From the NCBI GenBank assembly GCA_016715895.1, contig JADJXH010000003.1:310001-374000 (forward strand): DNA of 64,000 nucleotides, given 5' to 3'. A program made the translations under genes and the position numbers. The notes beneath the pieces were generated by a model that saw nothing but the letters and a program-made list of their open reading frames with translations, ran no database searches and had not been told where the DNA came from. Positions 43,377 to 51,995 of this stretch are shown here, piece after piece (within the stretch, counting starts at the first letter, position 1; each line of letters begins with the position of its first letter). Source of the DNA: Flavobacteriales bacterium. Its GTDB lineage: Bacteria > Bacteroidota > Bacteroidia > Flavobacteriales_F > PHOS-HE28.

Positions 43377-43706
43377 TCAACGCAGCGCGATGCTGTCCAG
43401 CACGGCGGGCGTACCCTTGCTGCAGTCGCCGGAGTGGATGCGCGACAGGGTGTAGGTGAAGCTCAGCTTCAGCCCTTCCTGGCGGTAGCGTTCGTCCAAG
43501 CCGACCGGCATCAGGTGACCGATCTCTCCGGGCGGATCCAGGGCGATGAGCACGGGGCAGCCATCCGCCGCATGGGCGAGGGTGACCGTGCCGAGCGTGT
43601 GGCCCGGAGGTGGTGATGCGGCACCGCCGGACGGTGCGCTCTTCCCACCCGCACATCCGCACAACACGGCGGAGGCGGCCAGCAGATTCTTGAACAGGCG
43701 GATCAC
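43377..43706 (-). CDS. Small lipoprotein
   Basis: 109 residues from GTG at 43706. The N-terminus MIRLFKNLLAASAVLCGCAGG has a lipobox ending at Cys16 or Cys18. The mature part is Gly/Ser/Pro-rich, then a compact region with two cysteines (GCPVLIA, SGDCSKG) that could form a disulfide. No family recognised. The start overlaps the T9SS gene stop as GTGA, so it is co-translated with it. Confidence 0.65.
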   Translation of the reverse strand: MIRLFKNLLAASAVLCGCAGGKSAPSGGAASPPPGHTLGTVTLAHAADGCPVLIALDPPGEIGHLMPVGLDERYRQEGLKLSFTYTLSRIHSGDCSKGTPAVLDSIALR

Positions 43707-45547
43707 GGCAGCACGAAGCGTTGGACCTTCTGGCCCGCGGTGTTGCCCACGCGCACGAAGTACACCCCGGAGGCGAGCCCCTCGGTGGGGAAGCGGCCCT
43801 GCCAGCTGCCGGCCGGGGCGCTCACCTGGAGGGAGCTGACGGTCCGTCCATCCATGCCGATCACATCGGCCACCAGACCATCATCCGGAGCACCCATGTA
43901 CTGCACCCGAAGGTCGGTCCCGTCCAGCCAGGCGTTCAGGCTGGCCTGGGGAAGGGCGGCGTCGCCATCGAGCCCCACGGTGGCCACCAGGTCGAAGGAG
44001 GCGATGCGGGTGCGGGGCTGACCGGAAGCGCTGAGGTATTCGCCGGTGAACCAGAAGGTGGTGCCGTTGGGGTCCAGGGCGGTGTGCGAGTAATCGCCGT
44101 ACCGGTTGAAGCCGGTCTGTGAGCCGCCGCCATCGATGATGGTCTGCTCGGGCACGGTCATCAGCCCAAGGGGATCGCTGGCATAGCGGCCCGTGTACCG
44201 CAGGCCGGGGTACACGGTCGTGCTGGGGTTGGTGTGGCAGTAGCCCATGCCGATGTTCCCCTGGTTGTCCATGGCGATGCTCGCCATCCACCGGTTGCCG
44301 TTGTCCGGCGACCAGGTGCCCTGCTGGTGGATGCTGAAGTTGCCGTCGTTCGCGTCGCGCAGCTCGTACCACCGGATGCCGGCGCGGTTGCCGCCGTTCA
44401 CGTCCACCACGTGGCAGAGCAGCACGCTGCTGTGGCCCACGAAGCGCACGTGCTGGGCACGGAAGTACAGGATCTGCGCCACCGCATCCAGCTTGTCGCT
44501 GGTGCCGGGCTGGCTGATGTTGCTGAAGCCGAAGCCGAAGTTGGTGTCGAACGGGTCCGTGTTCAGGGTCTGGCTCTGCACCACCTGGGTGTTCGACGGA
44601 GTGGCCCAGTCGGTGGTCATCTCATAGATCTTGATCCGGTCGTCCGGCACACCGCCCCAGGCATCATCCTCCAGGTTGAAGAAGTAGCAAGGCGTGCCGT
44701 TCGGCGGCAGGTCGCCATCCGCATCGGCCGGCAGCACCGAGCGGAAGCCCGCGTTGGCGGCACTGGGCGCCGACAGCTGGATGCGCTGCGCGGGCAGGCC
44801 CTGGAGCATCTTCTCGCGCTCGAACACCACTGCGGTATGCGTGCTGTTCGAGGTCATGTAGTACCCATCCCACCAGATGGAGAACTTGGGGTAGTCGGGG
44901 AATTGCGAGAAGGACCAGGAGTAGGTGTAGTAGTCGCCCGTGGGGTCGTTGGTCTGGCTCACGGCGATGAGGATCTCGTTGCCGCTCACCTGGAACTGGC
45001 TGATGAACCAGCGGTCGGCATGCCGGTCGTAGAGCACGATCGGGTCGCCATCGTTGGTGCTTCCGGGCCAGATGCTGGCCAGGCTGAAGGTGCTCCCGGC
45101 GCTGGCACCGGTCTTGGTGTAGGGGCGGCAGGACGTGTTGACGCACTGCAGGTAGTGGTCAGGTCCGGCGGACCCCGTCGGGTCCGGCGGGATGCCCGAT
45201 CCGTTCTGTCCGGCGAAGGAGACGAGCGGCTGGCGGGAAAGACGGCTGGCGGCGCTCCGCTGCAGGGCGGGGTCCTCGCCTTTGGGCAGGGCGTCCAGGT
45301 TCTCCACCGCACGCTGCACCTGGATGTTGCGCGTCAGCTTGCGTTCCGCCACAGGCAGGTCGAGGTCCTCCAGCGCAGGCAGGTCGCGCAGCGGACCCAC
45401 GGAGCGGGCCGCCACGGGCGGGCTGATGGCGATCTGTTGGCCGTGGGCGTTCACCCAGGTCCGGTCACCGGGAAGGGTGGCGGGGAACTGGGCGGCCAGC
45501 GGATACACGGTCAGGGCAAGGCCGGCGAGGGTCAGGAGGCGAAGCAT
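43703..45547 (-). CDS. Secreted T9SS type-A protein, beta-propeller-like
   Basis: 614 residues with a signal peptide (LTLAGLALTVYPLAAQ). After a variable region, a repetitive beta-rich segment (DPIVLYDRHADRWFISQFQV, ILIAVSQTNDPTGDYYTYSWSF, YDYPKFSIWWDGYYMTSN) resembles BNR/sialidase-like propeller proteins of Bacteroidota. The C-terminus (VIGMDGRTVSSLQVSAPAGSWQGRFPTEGLASGVYFVRV, then KVQRFVLP) is a type-A sorting domain. The expected location is the cell surface or medium. A TACCTTGG word (complement of 45568-45575) lies 20 bases upstream of the ATG. Confidence 0.82.
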   Translation of the reverse strand: MLRLLTLAGLALTVYPLAAQFPATLPGDRTWVNAHGQQIAISPPVAARSVGPLRDLPALEDLDLPVAERKLTRNIQVQRAVENLDALPKGEDPALQRSAASRLSRQPLVSFAGQNGSGIPPDPTGSAGPDHYLQCVNTSCRPYTKTGASAGSTFSLASIWPGSTNDGDPIVLYDRHADRWFISQFQVSGNEILIAVSQTNDPTGDYYTYSWSFSQFPDYPKFSIWWDGYYMTSNSTHTAVVFEREKMLQGLPAQRIQLSAPSAANAGFRSVLPADADGDLPPNGTPCYFFNLEDDAWGGVPDDRIKIYEMTTDWATPSNTQVVQSQTLNTDPFDTNFGFGFSNISQPGTSDKLDAVAQILYFRAQHVRFVGHSSVLLCHVVDVNGGNRAGIRWYELRDANDGNFSIHQQGTWSPDNGNRWMASIAMDNQGNIGMGYCHTNPSTTVYPGLRYTGRYASDPLGLMTVPEQTIIDGGGSQTGFNRYGDYSHTALDPNGTTFWFTGEYLSASGQPRTRIASFDLVATVGLDGDAALPQASLNAWLDGTDLRVQYMGAPDDGLVADVIGMDGRTVSSLQVSAPAGSWQGRFPTEGLASGVYFVRVGNTAGQKVQRFVLP

Positions 45548-45662
45548 GGGTGGTTCAACAAGGGTGCCCAAGGTAAGCCAGGACACCATCCGTCCCTCCG
45601 CGACCGGACCGACCTTGCCGCAGGGCCGATGGAGCAGGCCTCCCCGCCGACGAGGCCGACCA

Positions 45663-46169
45663 TCAGCGGCGGCCCTTGCCCACCTGGAAGTCGCCGGCCT
45701 CGAACCGCCGGAGCAGCTCCGCCACCCGCTTGGCCTGCGTGGCCTCGGTCTTCGCGCTGCCCACCCAGTAGCACATGCTTCGCCGCATGCCGGGGGTGAG
45801 CGCATCCCACGCGGCCTTCATCTCGGGCAGGAAGTCCAGGGTCTCGGCCAGCGCCTCGGGCAGCTCAAGCACCTCGGGCGAAGGGTGCCTCCAGATCTCC
45901 ACCTCCACAGGTTGTCCCACACGCTTGATCTTGGCCGCCCTGCGGATGTCGCCCCCGAGGATGATGATGTGCACACCGCTCTTCTGGGGCATCAGGGCGC
46001 GGTCCACCGCCACGCCGTTCACCGTGCCCAGCACCCGCACGCGCCCCTTGGTGCCGAAGACCGCCTGCACATCGAACGGCACCTCCACGTACATGAAGGC
46101 CATCTGTGCGTTCATCTTCTCCAGCGGCGCGGTAAAGCGGTAGGTCTTGGTTGCGGGTTTCTTGGCCAT
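45663..46169 (-). CDS. YdeI/OmpD-associated family protein with DUF1905 domain
   Basis: 168 residues. The N-terminal half (YRFTAPLEKMNAQMAFMYVEVPFDVQAVFGTKGRVRVLGTVNGVAVDRALMPQ) is a DUF1905 beta domain; the C-terminal half (LPEALAETLDFLPEMKAAWDALTPGMRRSMCYWVGSAKTEATQAKRVAELLRRF) is the helical YdeI domain. The combination is common in Bacteroidota; biochemical role unknown. An exact copy of the 27-base palindrome (46175-46201) sits immediately before the start. Confidence 0.82.
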   Translation of the reverse strand: MAKKPATKTYRFTAPLEKMNAQMAFMYVEVPFDVQAVFGTKGRVRVLGTVNGVAVDRALMPQKSGVHIIILGGDIRRAAKIKRVGQPVEVEIWRHPSPEVLELPEALAETLDFLPEMKAAWDALTPGMRRSMCYWVGSAKTEATQAKRVAELLRRFEAGDFQVGKGRR

Positions 46170-46174
46170 CATCT

Positions 46175-46201
46175 CAGGTCGACCCGGTGGGTCGACGCTA
46201 C
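46175..46201 (-). repeat. Second copy of the 27-base palindromic repeat
   Basis: Exact inverted copy of 37713-37739, 5 bases upstream of the YdeI-like start codon and 11 bases past the SUI1 gene stop. Confidence 0.75.
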
Positions 46202-46212
46202 TGGTGCGTTGA

Positions 46213-46539
46213 TCAACCTCCTGCCTTTTTGACCTTGTACCCTTTCTCGGTGAGATAGGCCAAGACCTTGTCGCGGTGGTCGCCCTGCAGCAGGATCACG
46301 CCGTCCTTGGTGTTGCCGCCTACACCGCACTTGCTCTTCAGGGCGCGGCCCAGGTCCTCCAGATCGGCTTCCTTCCCCACGAAGCCCACGATGCGGGTCA
46401 CCACCTTGTTGCCTTTCAGCCGGTCCAGGTGGATGCGGAGGTCCTGGTCCTTGGCCGGGGCGGTGGGCTTGCCGGAGCCTTTCGGGCCGCTGGAATACAC
46501 CAGGCCACCGAGATCGGAAAGGGTGGGGCGTTTCTTCAC
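46213..46539 (-). CDS. SUI1/YciH-family translation initiation factor
   Basis: 108 residues from GTG at 46539. The SUI1 fold is clear: RIHLDRLKGNKVVTRIVGFVGKEADLEDLGRALKSKCGVGGNTKDGVILLQGDHRDKVLAYLTEKGYKVKKAG. It resembles eIF1, which influences start-codon selection; the bacterial homologues (YciH) are not essential and their role is uncertain. GTG is chosen because it gives the conserved KRPTLSDLGGLVYSS opening and an AAATTTG word lies 6 bases upstream; upstream in-frame ATGs fall in the repeat-rich intergenic region. Confidence 0.88.
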   Translation of the reverse strand: MKKRPTLSDLGGLVYSSGPKGSGKPTAPAKDQDLRIHLDRLKGNKVVTRIVGFVGKEADLEDLGRALKSKCGVGGNTKDGVILLQGDHRDKVLAYLTEKGYKVKKAGG

Positions 46540-46568
46540 AAGGTGCAAATTTCGGTGAATGGCTGAAA

Positions 46569-46662
46569 GTGAATGGGAGTTGGTTGGTGGTGAATGGCGA
46601 ATGGTCAATGGTGAATGGGGAATGCCGCCGGGCTAGCGTTCCATTCACCAACTCCCATTCAC
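46569..46662. repeat. Intergenic hairpin of gtgaatgg words
   Basis: Arms 46569-46584 and 46647-46662 are exact 16-base inverted copies (gtgaatgggagttggt). The space between is filled with more tgaatgg/gaatggt words and a GC-rich centre. Same build as the gagtggcgagt hairpins at 8569 and 28532 but with a different word. It lies between the GH38 3' end and the SUI1 start, both on the minus strand. Confidence 0.55.
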
Positions 46663-46675
46663 CATTCACCGCATT

Positions 46676-49600
46676 CTACTTCCACCACGTAATGAGCGGC
46701 CGCGTCATCTCCAGCCCGAACCGCCGCGCGTCCTCCAGCTTGAAAGGCCCGTGCATCTTCAGGTAGATGTCGAAGACGATCGGTCCTTCCTGGTCGGCCT
46801 TGAAGTTGGTGTGCCAGTAGTTGTTGAGGGCGTAGAGGTAGATGGTGCTGCTGCTCTTCGCCTCGGTCTTCCAAGCCTTGTAGTACTCAGGGTTCGTGCC
46901 TTTGCCGGGGTTCACCTTGCGCTCGTCCACCATCTCGCCCACCTCCCAGATCGCGCCTTGCGGGCACACGATGGTGACGCCCATGCTGTCGTTGCTCACA
47001 TCGATCCAGCGCTGGGCGCAGAAGAAATCGTTGTTGCTGCCGGGGATGCGGCCGCTCTCGGGTGTGACACAGGTATCGCCAATGCCGATGCGGACGGTGG
47101 CGTTGGGGATGTTGAAGGGAAGGGCGAGGTGGAGGGATTCCTTTTCGCGGACTTTTGACTTGCTAATGATATACCTCAGTTGCACAAGGTCTTTCTCAAC
47201 CCAGGCCCTGGTCTCAATCCATCTGGACCATGAACTGCTGTCCTGACCGACGATATGCATCATGTACGGCCCAGTGGAAATTGTGTCCTTGAGGACAACC
47301 TGATTCTCTGACTCAACGACTACATCAGTTCCGTTGCGATAATGCAGTGAGTGTTTTGGCACCCATTCAGGAATCACCATTGTCCTTTTATTCTTTCTGT
47401 ACTGATGCCTTGCTTCACGCCAATTGGTTGTTCCGGATAACCGCCATGCCTTCGTCGATTCCGGTGGTATAGTCATTGGTGCGTACGATAGCCCACCTTG
47501 GACTTCGCGCTGAACCATTTGACTGCTTCCGTTTTCATCGTGAACCGCCTTTACCAGGAAGCGTTTGCCTGTTTCAATTTCTATGGAGTCGCATAGCACG
47601 ACAAGTGACGAAAGCTCCCATGGAAGCGTATTCAGTGCGCTTAGATCAGCTGAACAGTCATGCCAAGGGATCATACGCCTCTCGATCGCATCCACATACC
47701 ACCCCGCACTATCCGCAAAGTCCTGCTTCACCCGCCACTGGTCCGTGGTGAAGTGCGCGTCCGGATCGCTGATGCTGCACCACGCGCCCCAGGTGTGCTC
47801 GTGCCACATCACGATGCTGCGTTTGGCGCGGTAGAGCAGGTGCGGGTCGATGGGCTTGTTAAGGATCTTCGCCGCTTCGATCAGGTTGGTGAGCCGCGCA
47901 CTGAGCACGCGCACATCGCCTTCCTCCTTCGCCGTGCTGTACGCGCCATCCTCCCAATAGGGCGTGAAGTCACCGCTCCAAGTGGGGATCTGCTTGCCGT
48001 ACAGGTTCTCGAACTCTTGCATCATCGTGCCCGCGTTCGCGATGATCAAGCGCGGTGAGGCGTACTTCTCGTTCCAGTCGCGCACGAAGTCGCTGAGGGT
48101 GCTGTCCACCGGACCGTTGTCGCTCACGATGTTGTAGCGCCACTGCACCATGCGGTAGCGATAACGTTTCGCATCGAGCTCGTTCATGTAGGCGGCGATC
48201 TTCCGGGTGCCGCGTTCCTTGATCGCCCCGGCCGTATAGCCGTGCCAGCCGCCGTAGCCCTGTCCGGCCGTCCACACGAGGATGCTGTCGCGACCGGTCG
48301 TGCTCTTCCACCAGTAGGGCTTGTCGCCCTGCTCGCGCAGGGTGCTGCCGATGCGGTCGCCGCCATCGGGCATGTCGGGGATGTAGTTGGGCCCCTGGCT
48401 CAGGTGGCGGATGCCATGCGCGGCGTAGGCGTCCACCATGCTCCAGCTCATGCCGGGGATGTCGGTCTGCATGGCCATGGTGATCGGGAAGTCGTACCAC
48501 TTCCGCAGCGAATCGGCGTACTCCATAATCCAGTGCATCTCCTCGGGCGTGCAGAGGCCGGTGAGGATATTCGCGTAGTTCGCGCTGAGGGCGATGCTGC
48601 CGTTCTTCACTGCCGCGATGAAGCGCTGCTTGTCCGCCTCGCTGGCGATGCCCAGGAAATTCTCCACGGCCCAGAGGCTCTCCACGTTCCACACGAAGCG
48701 GCTGCCATCGGGATAGTCCTTGGTGCGTTCGATCAGCTCTAGTGCCTTCCAGATGTTGTTGTTCTGGATCCGCTCCACTTCGGCCTGCAGGTGGCTGTAG
48801 CCGATGTCGGTGTGGCTGTGGTGGACCAAGTACACGTCTCGGTGAACGAGTTTCGGGATCACCACAAGGGAGTCAAGCAGATCGACCTTGTCGATCCTCG
48901 CTTTCACCTTGACCGGTGTGAACGCTCCGACGATCGGTGTTTCGATGACCTGAAGGCCATTCGCGATCTTGAATTTCTGCGATCCCTGCTGACCATCGAT
49001 CCAAACTTCCATGGTCGTTGGCTTTCCGAAGTGCATGACAGTGAACTGCAAGGGTTGCAACTCGCTGTGACTTCGCCGGTACACGAACGGCAAAGCTTCC
49101 ACCTCCACCTTCTCCTCGAAGCTGTACCGGAAGGTCATGAACCAATCCGGGCTGTTCTGGGCATGGCCCACCACCTTCAGCCGCAGCGGCTGGCCGGGTG
49201 TGATGAACTTCCGTGGCACCCGCAGGTGCGTAAAGCCGTGCGCATCGCCGTGGCGGTCCTTCTTGCTGAACTCGAAGACCAGCTTGGTGCCGTCCGTGCC
49301 ATCCGCCTCCCACGAGCCCGGCGTGGTGCTGTGGTGCGTGGTGAAGGTGAGCGCCTTCGCATCGTTGATGTAAAGGTCGAACGAACGATCTCCGCCGCTG
49401 GTGCTGCTGTTGTGCGCCGCGATCCAGCTGAAGTAATAGTAGGGGATGTGCTCGTCCTGTGGGTAGTGCGGCACAACGGCGGTCTCCCAGGCGATGGCCT
49501 TCTTCCCATCGGTGCACCTCGTCAGCAACGCGGTGGTGGCATGCTCCGGGTACACGCTGAAGTAGGAGAGGACCTCGCCCTCCACGTCCTTGGCGTAGCC

Positions 49601-49693
49601 ATTGATCACCTGTTGCTTCCCGAAGACGGGCAGGTCGACCTGGGCGTGGAGCAGGCCCGGCAGGAGCAGGGCGGCGGGCAGGGCGGTCCGCAT
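46676..49693 (-). CDS. Secreted glycoside hydrolase family 38 alpha-mannosidase
   Basis: 1005 residues with a signal peptide (LPAALLLPGLLHAQ). The GH38 catalytic domain begins near residue 290 (DVYLVHHSHTDIGYSHLQAEVERIQ), with the H-x-D zinc ligands; the nucleophile region is MAMQTDIPGMSWSMVDAYAAHGIRHLS and a later zinc His lies in MWHEHTWGAW. N-terminal and C-terminal beta-rich regions are larger than in bare GH38 enzymes. It hydrolyses alpha-mannosides, probably outside the cytoplasm. Codon use is uneven: bases about 47150-47700 are clearly less G+C-rich than the rest. A TACCTTCG word (complement of 49700-49707) lies 6 bases upstream. Confidence 0.85.
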   Translation of the reverse strand: MRTALPAALLLPGLLHAQVDLPVFGKQQVINGYAKDVEGEVLSYFSVYPEHATTALLTRCTDGKKAIAWETAVVPHYPQDEHIPYYYFSWIAAHNSSTSGGDRSFDLYINDAKALTFTTHHSTTPGSWEADGTDGTKLVFEFSKKDRHGDAHGFTHLRVPRKFITPGQPLRLKVVGHAQNSPDWFMTFRYSFEEKVEVEALPFVYRRSHSELQPLQFTVMHFGKPTTMEVWIDGQQGSQKFKIANGLQVIETPIVGAFTPVKVKARIDKVDLLDSLVVIPKLVHRDVYLVHHSHTDIGYSHLQAEVERIQNNNIWKALELIERTKDYPDGSRFVWNVESLWAVENFLGIASEADKQRFIAAVKNGSIALSANYANILTGLCTPEEMHWIMEYADSLRKWYDFPITMAMQTDIPGMSWSMVDAYAAHGIRHLSQGPNYIPDMPDGGDRIGSTLREQGDKPYWWKSTTGRDSILVWTAGQGYGGWHGYTAGAIKERGTRKIAAYMNELDAKRYRYRMVQWRYNIVSDNGPVDSTLSDFVRDWNEKYASPRLIIANAGTMMQEFENLYGKQIPTWSGDFTPYWEDGAYSTAKEEGDVRVLSARLTNLIEAAKILNKPIDPHLLYRAKRSIVMWHEHTWGAWCSISDPDAHFTTDQWRVKQDFADSAGWYVDAIERRMIPWHDCSADLSALNTLPWELSSLVVLCDSIEIETGKRFLVKAVHDENGSSQMVQREVQGGLSYAPMTIPPESTKAWRLSGTTNWREARHQYRKNKRTMVIPEWVPKHSLHYRNGTDVVVESENQVVLKDTISTGPYMMHIVGQDSSSWSRWIETRAWVEKDLVQLRYIISKSKVREKESLHLALPFNIPNATVRIGIGDTCVTPESGRIPGSNNDFFCAQRWIDVSNDSMGVTIVCPQGAIWEVGEMVDERKVNPGKGTNPEYYKAWKTEAKSSSTIYLYALNNYWHTNFKADQEGPIVFDIYLKMHGPFKLEDARRFGLEMTRPLITWWK

Positions 49694-49743
49694 CTTCGCC
49701 GAAGGTAGTGTGGCCGTTGACGGCTGTTCGCGTTCTTTGCGCC

Positions 49744-50922
49744 ATGGCCACCGAGCACGTCCTGATCCTGTTGGGGGGGCTGGTGGTCTTCTCCTACATC
49801 TTCGACCTCTTCGCCAAACGGGCCCGGGTGCCCTCGGTGCTGCTGTTGCTGGCGCTGGGGGTGGCGCTGCGCGAGATCTCGGTGGGCATGGGCTTCCCCG
49901 TGCTGGCCACCGAGGGCCTGCTGCCGACCCTCGGCACGGTGGGCCTGATCCTGATCGTGTTCGACGGCGCCCTGGAGCTGGAGTACAGCCCCGAGCGGCG
50001 CGGGGTGATCCTCCGGGCCCTGCTGGCATCGGTCGCGGGTTTGCTGCTGGTGGGGGCGGCCTACACCGTGCTGCTCCACGGGCTCAGCGGCGCGCCGTGG
50101 CGGGCCTGCCTGGCCAACGCGGTACCCTTCAGCGTCATCAGCAGCGCGGTCGCCATCCCCTCCGCCGCCGGCCTGCCCAAGGCCCGCAAGGAGTTCATCA
50201 TCTACGAGTCCTCGATCAGCGACATCCTCGGGGTGGTGGCCTTCAACCTGTTCGCCACTTCCGGTGCGCTGGACCTGGAGCATTTCGGCGGCACCCTGTT
50301 CGACCTGCTCATCGTGGTGGTCATCAGCCTGCTGTCGTGCGCGGGCCTGCTCTGGCTGCTGTCGCGCTCCACCCACAACGTCCGCGTCTTCCTCATCCTG
50401 GCCTTGCTGATGATGGTGTACGGGCTGGGCAAGTCGTTCCACCTGTCCTCCCTGATCATCATTCTGGTCTTCGGCCTCTTCATGGCCAACCTCACCCAGA
50501 TCCCCCTGGCGTGGCTGCACCGCATGGCCGACTATCCCCGGGCGGCGGCGGACCGGGAACTGCTGCATGCCCTCACCCGGGAGAGCACCTTCATCGTGCG
50601 CACCTTCTTCTTCGTGCTCTTCGGCTATTCCATCAGCCTGGCGACGGTGCTGCGCGGCGAAGTGTGGATCATCGTGGGGGCCTTGCTCGGGCTGCTGTAC
50701 GCCTCGCGCGCCGTGGTGCTCGCCGTCAGCATGGGGCGGGTGGACCCGGCCACCCTGGTGCTGGCACCCCGCGGGTTGATCACCGTGCTGCTCTTCCTGT
50801 CCCTTCCGGCGGACCTGCGGATCACCCAGGTGGACCTGCCGCTCGTGGTGGCCATGGTGCTGGGCACCGCCGTGGTGATGGCGCTGGTGCTGCCCCTGGT
50901 CCGCATGGAACGGAAGCCCTGA
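49744..50922 (+). CDS. Cation:proton antiporter (CPA family)
   Basis: 392 residues, about 11-12 transmembrane helices from the first residues on. The core has the expected paired segments (VFDGALELEYSPERRGVILRALLAS; IYESSISDILGVVAFNL, where SISD carries the acidic transport site; APRGLITVLLFLSLP). There is no C-terminal TrkA-type regulatory domain. It exchanges Na+ or K+ for protons in the inner membrane; the ion is not decidable. A TTCTTTG word precedes the ATG by 5 bases. Divergent from the GH38 gene. Confidence 0.88.
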   Translation: MATEHVLILLGGLVVFSYIFDLFAKRARVPSVLLLLALGVALREISVGMGFPVLATEGLLPTLGTVGLILIVFDGALELEYSPERRGVILRALLASVAGLLLVGAAYTVLLHGLSGAPWRACLANAVPFSVISSAVAIPSAAGLPKARKEFIIYESSISDILGVVAFNLFATSGALDLEHFGGTLFDLLIVVVISLLSCAGLLWLLSRSTHNVRVFLILALLMMVYGLGKSFHLSSLIIILVFGLFMANLTQIPLAWLHRMADYPRAAADRELLHALTRESTFIVRTFFFVLFGYSISLATVLRGEVWIIVGALLGLLYASRAVVLAVSMGRVDPATLVLAPRGLITVLLFLSLPADLRITQVDLPLVVAMVLGTAVVMALVLPLVRMERKP

Positions 50923-50928
50923 TCCCGC

Positions 50929-51930
50929 TCAGCGTCCGAAGCGGTAGGCCAGCCCCAGGTTGAGCACCATGCTGCGCGTCAGACCGTCCGTCCGAACGGT
51001 GCGGGTCACCAGCGGCGATCCGTAGCTCAGCTCCAGCGCCCACCGGTCGCTCATCCGCCAGCGGGCATCCACCGTCACGTTCAGGGTCAGGCCCTCGGAG
51101 CCGGCCACGGCCTCGGTCCCGGGGAAGCCGATGATGTTCCCCGACGAGGCCAGCCGCCGGTCCTGACCCAGGTGGACGATCGCGAGCAGGCCGGGCTGCA
51201 CGGTCACGCGGCCGATGGGCACGGCATATTGAAGCCGGGCCACCGCATCGTTCGCCCGCTCCAGGAAGGGGCTCTCGAAGTAGCCCAGGGCCCGCATGTC
51301 GTCCATCCAGCGCTCGTGGGTGAAGCCGTTCTCGTTGGTGTTCTTCAGCACGTGCTGGTAGGCCAGGGCCAGGCTCCAGCGGTCGTGCCGGTAGCTGAGG
51401 CCGGCGAGCAGGTCGATGGTGCCCAGGCTGGTCTGGTAGGGCATGGGCAGGGGCTTGCCGTCGGCCGTGGTGGCGTCGGCCTTGTTGCTCGGGGCCTTCA
51501 CACCGAGCAGCACGTCCAGTCGGCGGGCACCGGCCCAGCGCGGACGGCCACCGTCCAGCCGGTGCGGGTCGCGGCGCCACACCGCATAGCTCAGCGTGGC
51601 CACCGGGTCGCCCACGCCGTTCACCTGTCCTAGTTCACCGCTGGCCTGTTGGTATGGGAGCCGGAGCTGCAGGCCGAGCCGCCGCGTGAGGCCCAGGCTC
51701 ACCTCGGCCACTTCCTGGATCACCGTGGTTCCCTGCTCGCCCACCGCGTAGCTGAAGGTGAACCGCAGCAGGTGCCGGGGCTCCGCGGTCACGGACGCGC
51801 TGTCGCGCAGCAGCAACGGGGCCTCGCCGATCGGGCCGGCCGTGCAGACGCCCGCATCGCTGCAGCCTTGGGCCTGAGCGTGATGCAGGGTGACCAGCAG
51901 GACGGGGGCGAGGAGAAGCGCGCGTTTCAT
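50929..51930 (-). CDS. Outer-membrane beta-barrel protein (MetA-pathway/transporter-like)
   Basis: 333 residues with a signal peptide (LLLAPVLLVTLHHAQAQ). The mature part is a set of alternating beta-strands ending in an aromatic residue (GLAYRFGR), the sign of an outer-membrane barrel. Internal strands (LRFTFSYAVGEQG, LGLQLRLPYQQ, LDVLLGVKAPSN, WSLALAYQHVL, VQPGLLAIVHLGQD) fit the 'phenol degradation MetA-like' family of unknown substrate. A TAGCTTCA word (complement of 51935-51942) lies 4 bases upstream. Confidence 0.72.
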   Translation of the reverse strand: MKRALLLAPVLLVTLHHAQAQGCSDAGVCTAGPIGEAPLLLRDSASVTAEPRHLLRFTFSYAVGEQGTTVIQEVAEVSLGLTRRLGLQLRLPYQQASGELGQVNGVGDPVATLSYAVWRRDPHRLDGGRPRWAGARRLDVLLGVKAPSNKADATTADGKPLPMPYQTSLGTIDLLAGLSYRHDRWSLALAYQHVLKNTNENGFTHERWMDDMRALGYFESPFLERANDAVARLQYAVPIGRVTVQPGLLAIVHLGQDRRLASSGNIIGFPGTEAVAGSEGLTLNVTVDARWRMSDRWALELSYGSPLVTRTVRTDGLTRSMVLNLGLAYRFGR

Positions 51931-51995
51931 GGGGTGAAGCTAACGCCACGCCCATCCCGCTTCGTATGCGTTGAACGCCCACCGCCCGCCTTCGC

